A stretch of DNA of 64,000 bases from assembly GCF_000835495.1 (NCBI RefSeq), contig NW_015622547.1:3038001-3102000 (forward strand), read 5' to 3'. How positions within the stretch are numbered: position 1 is the first letter of the stretch; each line of letters begins with the position of its first letter. This DNA comes from Cladophialophora immunda. Lineage: Eukaryota > Ascomycota > Eurotiomycetes > Chaetothyriales > Herpotrichiellaceae. A model generated the notes under the pieces. The model made no database searches and had not been told where the DNA came from. It worked only from the letters and a program-made list of their open reading frames with translations. A program made the position numbers and the translations under genes. This document shows, in pieces, positions 37,420 to 47,206 of the stretch.

Positions 37420-40258
37420 AGCTCTTGCTGAGCAGACAGGACCACGAGATACTCGTTTGGCGGCGGCTTCGCGTACAGTTCCGCCAAAAAGGGTCACCAC
37501 TACCACGTCTCATCCGACACCATTCCGTCCAAAAGTCAGACACAAGCTCTGCCCGTATTTCCAAACTCTCACAAAAACCACCCCAAATCCGCGTCACCCG
37601 CAAGCAAGGCCGAAAGTCGATGGCACTCACGAGGGAAAGATACTCGACCCTGAGGATCACTCGTTCTTCCTCGGTTGTAGAGAGAAAGCCCTGTGCTAGA
37701 GATGAAGGGATGTACTTGACCGTTGCCCAGCCTTGTACTGTCGAGGGATGTGGCTATGCGAATATGAAGACGGCCCCGGAGCATTACGAGGTCTTTCGGA
37801 TCAAAATAGCTCAATACAATCAAAGTTGAGAAAACATTCAAAGCTCATTGACCTAAGAGCCACACTTTTTGCATTGCAAATTCAAACCCCCTTTTGTGGT
37901 GTTTTCGATTTTCTACCTGTGACTATCATACCCCAATCCGTGGTTCCCTAGTATCCAAAATGTCCCGTTTCCTGCTTGTGTACCACGCCAAAACAAAGGG
38001 AATTGTCTAAACTGGTCGATGCTGTAGCGGTATCGACCCCCATTCGAGGTCTGGCATGCGAGTACCGTCCGTCACCAAAACCTTCCTGTAAATCACAAAT
38101 AAACTGTCCAAACCCCTCACATCTTGTAACCGTAGTAGACCCCAGACTGTACACGCAGATCGCCTCCCCTCCCGCCCAGCCTTTTACACCATTTGTTGGG
38201 CTTTCCACCATCCAAGCCACCGTACCCGTTGGAGAGAGCATATCCTGTATGCCGAGTCGAATGGTCTCGCCGCATGATTTTGGCACCTTGCTGCAAGTCT
38301 TTCAAACACTTCTGGTTGAGTTGATCCACAGACCAACGTGTTCAGCGACAGGTGTTGCATTTTCGTTCTCGAGGTTCATTCCACGTCCCCAGGACGAGGC
38401 TTGTAGCTTATGACGATCGTTCTGACAATATTCCTCGGTTGGAGGCTGAAGATGATGATATATCAGGTTGGGAGAAAAGAGTGTGATGATCTCTATCCGG
38501 CAGAGATAAGTAGGACTGAGTCGGGATATTTGAGCAGAAATGAGTCAGTGTTGAGCGAGGGACCAACAGCGTTGTGCTAGTTGCCACAGCCCGCACCAGC
38601 GATATTCGCAGGATTTCTGCACTGCGTTCGAGTGCATTGTGTCCTGGGGTTCCCTCGGTGCAGTCGACGTCCGCAAAGGCACCGTCCGTTCAAACAGGCT
38701 CGACAGATGCAGTCGGCATCATGTACTGGAGGTGGCTTTGGCGCTGGAGGTTGATATTTCTGCGTCTCCTTATGCATAGTGTTGGCAGATGATGCTTGAG
38801 AAACGAAGGTCGCTCCAATGGGAGAGGGATGAAGGATAGTCTAAAGAAATGAGATTCGTGGCTGATGAGGATTGGGAAATACGGGTGCTGCTTGTGAGGA
38901 AGGAATAGAAAACGAAGAACTCCTGGGTAACCCAGATATTTGTAGACTTACTCTCGTCGACCACTATCTTCAGTTCCTTGAGGCCTCGAAGGGCAGTTAG
39001 CTAGGCAGTGTCTGAAGCATGTAGAAGCCCGTTATGATTCATCTTCATGACCACAGCTGTGTTCAGAAAAACAAAGGATTGAAAGATATGTTTTGGTCGA
39101 AGTCACAAGGGGGTATCCTGCCTTGTTGAGTCCCTCGGATGCTTCCAAGGGCAGATTGGAGAAATTCCACTGCCCACGGATCAGACTCAGGTTAGAGGAA
39201 GCCAACAATTGATTCTTTGTGCCTGGATGTCTCAAGTCGGCGAGATCCTGCGCCGAGACCAGGTCAAGGTGAGCATTGGAGGCGGCTGGCCACTGACGCC
39301 TGTCACAGGTCTTTGATTTGGCGACTCCTCTCTCAAGGCAATAACTTCCTGATCCTAGTGCGGATACTGAGGAGACTGACATCGAAACCCTGTGGAATAT
39401 ATCACGAACCTGGGTGTAGCCGTTGTGCGTGTTGCCATGTGGTGCGGTCAGCAAATCCGTCTGAGTCTTTTGCATTGTTGAAAATGCAACATCAGATGCT
39501 GTCAATTGGGGACTGTTGTCGAAGGGAGTCGACTGACTTCCAGACCCGGTCAACTTCTCCAAGCTTTGAGACCTGGGGCGACATCAAGTGAAAAGTGAAG
39601 ATGGCTGAATGGGTGGAAATGGGCGGGCAAACAGGGCAAACATCTCGGGGTTCAGCCTCGCCAATACACTCATCACGTGCAGTGGCAGTACAGCCTCGTC
39701 GCTTCTTGCTCAACACCTCTACTCGTATCTCAGCATTCTACCATGCCTGGCCACTTCATGATTTTCTGACATTCCGCGTGGGCTATCCATGTGACGATCG
39801 GAATCCCCTCAGCGTCCGACCTCCTCCACTGCGAAACTCGTGTGACCCTTTCAGTCTGGATCTCAAACGTCAGGCTGAGACAGACCATGCTAGCCTCTGG
39901 GCGAGGCGTCCACGACGTCTCAGCTGCCATTGGGCATTCCACTTGGGGGCTGAATTATCTAAGGAGCATCTCCAGCTTCCCAACCAGACTTCCCTCAGCC
40001 GCGCAAGGCCATCCTTTCTCTTTGTTTTCACCCTTTTCGCTGGTGTTTTTTCCCCTTTTTTTTTTTTAGAAAAAAATCGTCAACCGCCATTCTCAAGCCG
40101 TCTTCTTTCTTTGATCTATCCGAAGGATGGGGTTTATTATCATTGCTTGAGTTCGTCCTCCGTTACTTCCCGGCGCTTTTGCCGCGTAGCGAGTACCCGA
40201 CGACCCGTTCCTTAGATTCCTTCGGTCACTTGTCAGAACTATACGGGACGATCCACCA
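37420..40258. other. intergenic region
   Basis: 2.8 kb with no supportable gene. Frames at 37976-38413 and 39217-40215 lack motifs. The segment 40015-40080 is T-rich with a run of more than ten T just upstream of an A run and may lie in the leader of the next gene. Confidence 0.45.
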
Positions 40259-42175
40259 ATGGCTCACACGTCATGGGCGCCTTGGAAGGTTCTTCTCAAG
40301 TGGGCTCCTTTTCACATCGACGCTCTCGGTCTTGTAACGCTCTTGGGAGCTGAGGAGGTCAATGCAGCGGTTGGGCGCCTCGTGAGCAGTGCCTATCTCG
40401 AGTATCTACCTCTGCTGGGCGCGTATGTCATTGCTGGGAACCGATTCACCGAGAAAGCCGCTGGCTTCAATCTCTACAACATATCCCAGGGCATCCATAC
40501 AACAGACCTCGCCGCCTGGTTGACGCGATGGATGCTCTCCCAGGAGTTCGCGAATACTTGCAACTTTGTGGAGTGGACGGTGACGGCTCCAAAGTCCCGA
40601 AAGAACGAGATATCAGTCTCCCTGATCATAAGCTTTGTTCTGAATGGCTTCCTCGTCGCCGGCACTATTCTTTCCAAGGATTGGTATGGATTTGCTAACG
40701 CAATGGCCATGATTGTGTCCATCATCGTTCGTGCCTACATCATTGGTCAACAACGTATTGCGTTTGATAGCATGATTGACAAGGCTGTCAACAAGTCTAA
40801 GTCCGCTAAAGGAGCCAATAACAAAGGACCATCAACTCAAGATGAAGACGACAAGAATCCCGACGTAAGAAACAGAACAACGGCCTCGGCGCCTCATGGA
40901 GCCCGGTCGGTTGGAAGCGATTCCTCGAGTGCTACAAACGGACAGAAGCAAGCGATCTCTAATGCGAGTCCAACTCGTCCAAAACCGGAAGACTCTGATA
41001 AGGATGTCTGGACCGGAACAACCACGAAGGTCCTCATTATCCAATCTGATTCCAAAGCGGTTACCTTCTGGATGCCCAATGAATTGCTGGTTGAAGTCTT
41101 TATTCGGGGGCCCGAGATCCAGAATCCCAAGACATATTTACTCATGAGATCCATCGGATGGCTGGCCTTTGCTGTTCACATTGTCGCCATCGGTATGGCA
41201 GACTTGGCGAGTCAAATGTACACGGTCGTCCTAATGGTGTTGCCGACCGTCCTGCTGATAGCGAAGGTTGGATGTGACGATTCGGAATGGCTTTCGAACT
41301 TTGAAGTGTGGGTAAGGAGGAAGCTCCGCGGCGAGGACCGAAAGCCTGATCAAGATGCCGAGAAAAGCGAGAAGCCCAGGGAATTCCGCACATTGCGGCA
41401 ATGCTGGATTGGGTCTCGGCTCAAGGCAGAGATCTGTGAGTGGCCCGAGTCGTATGAGTTTCACCAGGTAGGGGAGGGGGACGACAAGAAGTGGGTGAGC
41501 GGAGAACGGACGGAAGGCCAAGAACGCTCCAAGAAACGACAGGATCTGTACGCTTGGCTCGGGCTCACCACCGACGAAGAAGAGAGCATGGACAAGTGGG
41601 ATCTGTTCCCGCACATCCGAAAGGGCGACAACGAATGGTGGCAGACGTACAAGCTCAAGAAGGGCGAGCTGAAAGACAAGCGCGCCAGTAAGGGACCGCA
41701 GCAGCCCCCTGATACCACACCTCTACCACCACCGGGCCAGCATCCCGCTGCCGGCCCTACCACCCCCCAAGGTCCGGCAGACCAGCAACCCAGAATGTTG
41801 CAAGCGGCCGGCAGGACGAGAACGCAGCACTTCATTGGCGCCCCTGCCTCGGAGCAGGCAAGCCGGCAGACGAAGTCGGAGCCTCGCCAGGGCACCTTGG
41901 TCACGATCAGCAGTTCGGCGTTCCCGGCCATCAGCGACCACGACCAGATCAAGGCCGACGAAGGTGGCGCAAAGACAGACGACGCCGAGACGCAGACTCT
42001 GGACGACAGTGACGCCCCGACGGGTCTTCCCCCTGACAACGCCCCGCCCCCCAGCACACCACCGCCGGGTCACGATGCTACCGTTGTCACCTCCCTCAAC
42101 GTCTTGACTTCCTCTGAAGCTCTGACCCAGTCGCCAACCACCGATGTGCCTCCACACGACCAGAAACACAACTAG
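40259..42175 (+). CDS. fungal multipass membrane protein with disordered C-terminal tail, function unknown
   Basis: 638 residues in one exon. Hydrophobic segments at about 45-60 (LEYLPLLGAYVIAG), 120-140 (VSLIISFVLNGFLVAGTIL), 145-165 (FANAMAMIVSIIVRAYIIG) and a paired segment around 300-345 (GWLAFAVHIVAIGMADLA, VVLMVLPTVLLIAKVG). A Ser/Asn/Lys-rich loop (about 180-250) separates the two membrane parts. The cytosolic region 350-480 is charged and Trp-rich (CWIGSRLKAEICEWPESYEF, DLYAWLGLTTDEEESMDKWDLFPHI), a pattern I associate with large families of uncharacterised Pezizomycotina membrane proteins. The last 150 residues are Pro/Thr/Gln-rich and probably disordered. No known function can be given. 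Confidence 0.75.
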   Translation: MAHTSWAPWKVLLKWAPFHIDALGLVTLLGAEEVNAAVGRLVSSAYLEYLPLLGAYVIAGNRFTEKAAGFNLYNISQGIHTTDLAAWLTRWMLSQEFANTCNFVEWTVTAPKSRKNEISVSLIISFVLNGFLVAGTILSKDWYGFANAMAMIVSIIVRAYIIGQQRIAFDSMIDKAVNKSKSAKGANNKGPSTQDEDDKNPDVRNRTTASAPHGARSVGSDSSSATNGQKQAISNASPTRPKPEDSDKDVWTGTTTKVLIIQSDSKAVTFWMPNELLVEVFIRGPEIQNPKTYLLMRSIGWLAFAVHIVAIGMADLASQMYTVVLMVLPTVLLIAKVGCDDSEWLSNFEVWVRRKLRGEDRKPDQDAEKSEKPREFRTLRQCWIGSRLKAEICEWPESYEFHQVGEGDDKKWVSGERTEGQERSKKRQDLYAWLGLTTDEEESMDKWDLFPHIRKGDNEWWQTYKLKKGELKDKRASKGPQQPPDTTPLPPPGQHPAAGPTTPQGPADQQPRMLQAAGRTRTQHFIGAPASEQASRQTKSEPRQGTLVTISSSAFPAISDHDQIKADEGGAKTDDAETQTLDDSDAPTGLPPDNAPPPSTPPPGHDATVVTSLNVLTSSEALTQSPTTDVPPHDQKHN

Positions 42176-42577
42176 GGACCGGTTATTTGGATGCCCCCAA
42201 GTTCAGATTGTGGCCTTTGTCGTTTCTTCTGGCAATTCAGCGTAGTTCGAGCCTGGTCACGATATGCCCGGCGACATAGCGAAGCGGATGTTTGATCGAG
42301 TTTATGAGGATTCACAGATGACATGGACGTTGGACGGGAAAAGTTTGCGGCAGAGATTTTATACAAACTATACAGATTGTCTGAGTGTCAGAGGATAGTG
42401 GCGGGAGCCAGACCGCGGAGAAGAACTCTCTAGTCTCTTGGAAACCTTGTTGTATCTCACTGCATACTGGAGCGCTTGAGATAGGAAAGTGGCTCTGTGA
42501 ACTAGGAACGCACTCTGCTAATAAATATTTTTGCATACGCTGCCCTTTCCGCCACCTTGCTACATTGCGTGAGTTCT
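42176..42577. other. intergenic 3'-3' region
   Basis: About 400 bases between converging genes, AT-richer than its neighbours. No gene is seen. Confidence 0.4.
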
Positions 42578-44959
42578 TCATCGCACAACAAGCTCTTGGT
42601 CCAGCGTGACGGTCGCGGCGGGCTGGAGTTCCACCTCTACAGACCGTTCCTGGTAGTAGACTCTGGCCGACAACGCGGCCTGGCCGGCATTCTGAATCGT
42701 CGCTTCGACCAGCATCCCCTCGCTCCACTGGACCCCAACCACGAGGTTGCCCTTCGCCCTGAGTCCCTTCACCTGTCCGCTCTTCCTCCACTTCGTAGGC
42801 AGGGCCGGCAAGATCTCGACCTCCCCGACCCGCACGCTCCGCAACAGCAGCTCCGCCACCGCCGCCGTGGCGCCGAAATTGCCGTCCACGACGAGGATGT
42901 TCGTCTCGGCCCCGGCGATCCCGGGCTTGGAGAAGGTCAGCAGATTCTCGAACGACAGCTCCGAGATGAGGTGCGTCAGGGGCTTGAGCGCGGCGTCTCC
43001 GTCGTCGAGCCGCGCGAAGCCCATCGCGAAGAGCACGGCCGTGAACTCGATGTCTTCCAGGTCGGCGCGGGCGCGGCGCCGTTCGAGCGTGACGCGCACG
43101 GCCTCCGCCAGTGCAGGGGTGTGTCGTTTGCTGATCTGACTGCTGCGGATGAGGGCGACGATGTGCGACATGTGCCGGTGGTCGGGTTGGGCCTCCTCGA
43201 AGTCTTCGAGCCATTCCTGCAACTGGCCGTGCCTGCCGATTTGGAGGGGCGGGAGCTTTGACATGGCCTTCTTGGCCTTCTGGATGAAATCGTCGTTTGG
43301 GACGTCCTCACCGCCCAGTGACGGCGCTACGTCAAGGCAGAAGGCCAGAAGGTCTCTCACGAGTACCACGTCTAGAGTTGGAGACAGACTCAATGAATGC
43401 TCCTCACGCCGGCCCTGCTCCTCGACAAAGAAGGTGTTTTCAGGCGACACAGAGGGGCCGGTCACTGTCAATCCCTTTTTTGGGTCAGCCGTGGACATAT
43501 ACTCCAAGAAGAATTCGGCCGCGGCTTTCAAAACGTCCCATGCATACCCCTTCAAGTATGCCTTGTCGAGAGTATACTCCCAGTGCTCTTTCATCTCCAA
43601 TGCCATCCACAGGCCTCCTGTAACATTGAGCCCCCAACTCGTTTCCCAGCCGGGCGCCGTGAATCCCCAGACATTCGAGAACACATGTGCAACCCACCCT
43701 TTTTGGGTGCCGTAGAAGTTCTTCGCAGACCTGTTCCCTGCTGCTGCGAGGGTCTGCATGTATCTCGCAAGTGGCGCATGGCATTCGTCCCCCAATCCAC
43801 AGGGCTCGAGCGGAAAATAGTTCATTTGCGTGTTGATGTCAAGGTGATAGTCGCAGGACCAGTTCATCGCATTGGCTTCTCGGTCGTTCCAAAGGCCTTG
43901 CAGATGAAGCGGTAGGGGAGAGTCTGAGCGAGTACCTGCAATCAGGAGGTAACGGCCATAGTTAAAGTACAACGCGTAAATGGGCAAATCCTCTGAGGAT
44001 TCTCCCTTTGTGGCCGCAAGGGCTTTCTGGCGTTGGTCTGTAGGAAGTTGTGATGTTGACGAAGGTGGACCGAGCGTAAGCGTCACTCGAGAGTAGAGGC
44101 TCTGGTGGTCTTCTATATGGCACCGCTTGAGTTTGTCATATCCAGCCTCGAGAGCAGTCTGGATCTGAGTCCGGGCCAGAGAAATCCAATCCTTGTGGTG
44201 CGGGACCAAATAATCTGTATTCAAAGCAGCCAAGATCACCACGGAGGAAGCATTCGCTACAGAAATGGTGTCTTCTGTATGGAGCAGTTGACCATCGGAA
44301 TGGAGGTGAACCAGACCATACAGCTTGACACCACATGTCCCATCACTGTGCACTGTCTCAAGTGCTTGGGTATGGATTTCCAACTGAGCAGCGCCTGGTT
44401 TCTTAGTAGACCAACTTTTGGTCTCTCCTTGAAACCTAATGTTGCAGGAAAGGCGAGTCTCGTTGTTCGTCGAAATCCTCATAGCAATGACTTGATGGGG
44501 ATGGGAGACAAATGTTTCCCGACTGATCCGCGTTCCAGAGTCGGCCGATGTATACGACGCCCAGCCAATACCCTCGTCCAACCTTAGGCCTCTCTCGAAC
44601 TTACCCTTCGAGGCAGTGACTTCTCCAGCGAGAGAATACTCGACTTTGAGTCTTCCCACACCCAGATTCGTGCCGAAATCCCCTTTCGGAGGCTGCAACC
44701 ATTTCTCTGCCAAGGCTTGCACAGCCTGATGGTCTTTTTGTATATAGAGCTCACGCATCTCATTGATGGCAGCCTTACCACCATATTGGCTCTGCGGCTC
44801 GTAGGGCTGGCCTGACCAGAAGGTAACCTCGTTTAGTAGGAGTGTGTCCACATGTCCGCTCGAAATAAGACTCGCGCCTATTTTGCCATTCCCAAGAGGT
44901 AGTGATTGATGAAACCCTGTGGCCGACGTATGATAATATAGACCATGTGATGGATCCAT
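42578..44959 (-). CDS. GH95 alpha-L-fucosidase (1,2-alpha-L-fucosidase family), no signal peptide
   Basis: 793 residues from the ATG at 44959; the same frame reaches an ATG at 45088 (43 more residues), but the family fold begins directly at LYYHTSATGFHQSLPLGNGKIGAS, so the shorter start is preferred. The GH95 N-terminal beta domain is followed by an (alpha/alpha)6 barrel. Seen: NEVTFWSGQPYEP, LDINTQMNYFPLE, SWGLNVTGGLW, GPSVSPENTF (Glu507, candidate general acid), DHRHMSH and VDGNFGATAAVAELLL (Asp692). The first Asn of the usual NIN motif is Asp374 (codon GAC). Neither start gives a signal peptide, so cytosolic action is predicted. It removes terminal fucose (or L-galactose in some members) from glycans. 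It is transcribed divergently from an L-fuconate-dehydratase-like gene. Confidence 0.92.
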   Translation of the reverse strand: MDPSHGLYYHTSATGFHQSLPLGNGKIGASLISSGHVDTLLLNEVTFWSGQPYEPQSQYGGKAAINEMRELYIQKDHQAVQALAEKWLQPPKGDFGTNLGVGRLKVEYSLAGEVTASKGKFERGLRLDEGIGWASYTSADSGTRISRETFVSHPHQVIAMRISTNNETRLSCNIRFQGETKSWSTKKPGAAQLEIHTQALETVHSDGTCGVKLYGLVHLHSDGQLLHTEDTISVANASSVVILAALNTDYLVPHHKDWISLARTQIQTALEAGYDKLKRCHIEDHQSLYSRVTLTLGPPSSTSQLPTDQRQKALAATKGESSEDLPIYALYFNYGRYLLIAGTRSDSPLPLHLQGLWNDREANAMNWSCDYHLDINTQMNYFPLEPCGLGDECHAPLARYMQTLAAAGNRSAKNFYGTQKGWVAHVFSNVWGFTAPGWETSWGLNVTGGLWMALEMKEHWEYTLDKAYLKGYAWDVLKAAAEFFLEYMSTADPKKGLTVTGPSVSPENTFFVEEQGRREEHSLSLSPTLDVVLVRDLLAFCLDVAPSLGGEDVPNDDFIQKAKKAMSKLPPLQIGRHGQLQEWLEDFEEAQPDHRHMSHIVALIRSSQISKRHTPALAEAVRVTLERRRARADLEDIEFTAVLFAMGFARLDDGDAALKPLTHLISELSFENLLTFSKPGIAGAETNILVVDGNFGATAAVAELLLRSVRVGEVEILPALPTKWRKSGQVKGLRAKGNLVVGVQWSEGMLVEATIQNAGQAALSARVYYQERSVEVELQPAATVTLDQELVVR

Positions 44960-45564
44960 TGCTGATTGGCAGCGTGAGCAGGTGATACCTTGTCCTGAGT
45001 ACAATAATGATTCTGATAATGTATCGCCCGACGGTTGAGGAAATCGGCGCAAGTCAAGTATTTCTGGCTTCTTCCGCCAGATGGCCACAACTTCACATAG
45101 CTTTCGAAACGCCAGTCGTCTTCAGGCTTTGCCCAGAATACCTTTTCGGGATACGTCGTGACCATAGCAAGCTGCCGAAGCCCGAAACCTTTGAGGATTC
45201 CACACACACAGTCCGTCAAGGGTGGCCGATCCGTATACCTACCAGAACTGGAATAGATCATCTCAATGCAGTTTGTGCCAATCAGAAGCCAACATTCGGC
45301 AATTCGGTCTGTTCGCCTACAGCCGACAAGGATTCAGGCAGTTAGACATGATCAATGCCGAAACTGATAGCGCGCAACTGGGGGGATAGTTGGACGTATC
45401 TGAAGGAAGGATTCGTAATGGTTCGGTCGTGATCCATGCGGACATGGTTATTCGTTACTCCAAAAAGGCTCGGGTTCCCTGCGAGTTGTCAAGCCAACGG
45501 ATTTGCTCACAAGCAGGGTATCAGATTGACGACTTAAACGATTCATTCTGAGGATTCGAGTGAC
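44960..45564. promoter_or_regulatory. divergent promoter, GH95 fucosidase / L-fuconate dehydratase-like gene
   Basis: About 605 bases between outward-facing starts, the natural place for shared control of the two enzymes. It contains the CGG-N5-CGG site annotated at 45297-45307. No gene is supported inside. Confidence 0.6.
45297..45307 (+). promoter_or_regulatory. candidate Zn2Cys6 regulator site CGG-N5-CGG
   Basis: CGGCAATTCGG, a direct repeat of CGG with five-base spacing, matches 10 of 11 bases of CGGCAATACGG at 51291-51301 in the other divergent promoter of the locus. Zn2Cys6 proteins bind CGG triplets; assignment to the regulator at 47207-49390 is inference. Confidence 0.45.
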
Positions 45565-47128
45565 ATGATGGCGAGCGACCAGGGATTATCAAACGGCACC
45601 AGCCACAGCTCAGCGAGTCTCGAAGAAACCATCATCCAGTCATATCAAGTCTATGGTGAGTAACGAGTTCGAACATTTCTGAGCTTCGGGCACCCTCAAA
45701 TACTAAAGGGTTGAATCAGACCTGCGCTTCCCGACAAGCCTCACATCGGCAGGCTCAGATGCCATGAATGGCGCGCCCGACTACAGTGCCGCTTACATCG
45801 TATTGAGTACCAATTCGCACCTGGCAGGACACGGCTTCTCGTTCACCATCGGCCGTGGGAATGATCTGGTCTGTCAAGCTGCTCGTGCCACAGCAGAGCG
45901 TCTTGTGGGTAAGCGGCTCACTGATTTGACCTCTGACATGGGCAAAACATGGCGCTTCCTCGTCTCTGATTCTCAGCTCCGGTGGGTGGGTCCTGAAAAA
46001 GGGGTCATTCACCTGGGTCTAGCTGCCTGTGTCAACGCCTTATGGGATCTCTGGGGGCGAGCGAAGAAGAAGCCCGTCTGGAAGCTCATCGCAGATATGA
46101 GGCCGGAGGAGTTTGTGAGGTGCATTGACTTCCGCTATATCGAGGACGCCATCACCCCAAAGGAGGCAATCGCTCTGTTGGAAGCACAGGAGGCGTCAAA
46201 ACCACAGCGACTTCGCGATGCAGAAGCTAATCGGGCGGTACCTGCATACTCGACCGAGGCGGGATGGTTGGGATATTCGGATGAAAAGATGCGAAAACTG
46301 ATGAAGGACCTCCTTGCTGCTGGCCATGACAAGTTTAAATTAAAGGTCGGCAGGGACCTTGAGGATGACAAGCGACGATGCCGGATCGCCAGAGAAGTAA
46401 TGGGGGAGGAAAAGACCTTGATGGTAGACGCGAACCAGGTCTGGGGTGTATCCGAGGCCATTCAGTGGATGCTTCAGCTGGCCGAGTTCAAACCAGCGTA
46501 CGTGCCATTTGACCGCAGCCTGTCCATTCGTCACTGACCAAGGCTGAATGTACAGGTTTATCGAGGAGCCCACATCGCCAGATGACATTCTTGGGCACGC
46601 TGCTGTCCGAAAAGCCCTTAAAGCTCACGGCATAGGGGTCGCGACTGGGGAGATGTGTCATAATCGAGTGATGTTCAAGCAGTTGCTCCAGGCCGAGGCT
46701 ATCGATGTCTGCCAGATTGATGCCTGTCGTTTGGGAGGCGTAAACGAAGTCCTGGCCGTCCTTCTTATGGCAAAAAAGTAAGAAGTCTTCCAAGACGCCT
46801 GGGCCAAGCAGCTGACAAAGATCCCAGGTTTGGAGTCCCGGTTATCCCACACAGTGGCGGCATAGGCTTGAATGAGTATACGCAGCACTTGTCTTTGGTG
46901 GATTACCTCTGCGTATCTGGGGAGCGGAGCATGCTCGAGAACATCACCACCTATAACCACGTTCTCACAACGCCATTGCAGACGCGTGATGGCTTCTTTG
47001 TGACACCCTTAGAATCCGGCTACAGTGTCGAGTTTCGAGAGACAGCAATTGTGCAGTACAGTTATCCAGATGGCACTTTCTGGCGCTCCCAGGACGGTTT
47101 GTCGATTGTCAACAGCGGCCTGGCTTGA
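45565..47128 (+). CDS. enolase-superfamily sugar-acid dehydratase, L-fuconate dehydratase type
   Basis: Exons 45565-45655, 45720-46497, 46556-46777 and 46828-47128 give 463 residues. All three introns have GT..AG ends, two with CTGAC branch sites. The mandelate-racemase-subgroup active site is complete: KxK Lys237/Lys239 (KFKLKVG), metal ligands Asp267 (MVDANQ), Glu293 (FIEEP) and Glu322 (ATGEM), and His372 ([12 protein letters not shown]). Diagnostic stretches for L-fuconate dehydratase (EC 4.2.1.68) are [16 protein letters not shown], the [19 protein letters not shown] block and [11 protein letters not shown]. The expected product is 2-keto-3-deoxy-L-fuconate. The related fungal L-galactonate dehydratase of pectin catabolism is the main alternative, but the fucosidase next door favours fuconate. 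Cytosolic. Confidence 0.9.
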
Positions 47129-47206
47129 GGCTGCATCGAGACGCAGGCCTCAGCCGTACTCTGCATTAGAGTGCTGCGTTGGGGCTGAAGTTTGAAACGC
47201 AGGGCT

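Noticed and set aside
36727..37506. 259-codon minus-strand frame opposite Rps0
   Set aside because: Antisense of highly conserved, codon-biased ribosomal gene.
44960..45088. 43-codon N-terminal extension of the GH95 gene
   Set aside because: Open and starting with ATG, but without family similarity or signal peptide; kept as an alternative start only.
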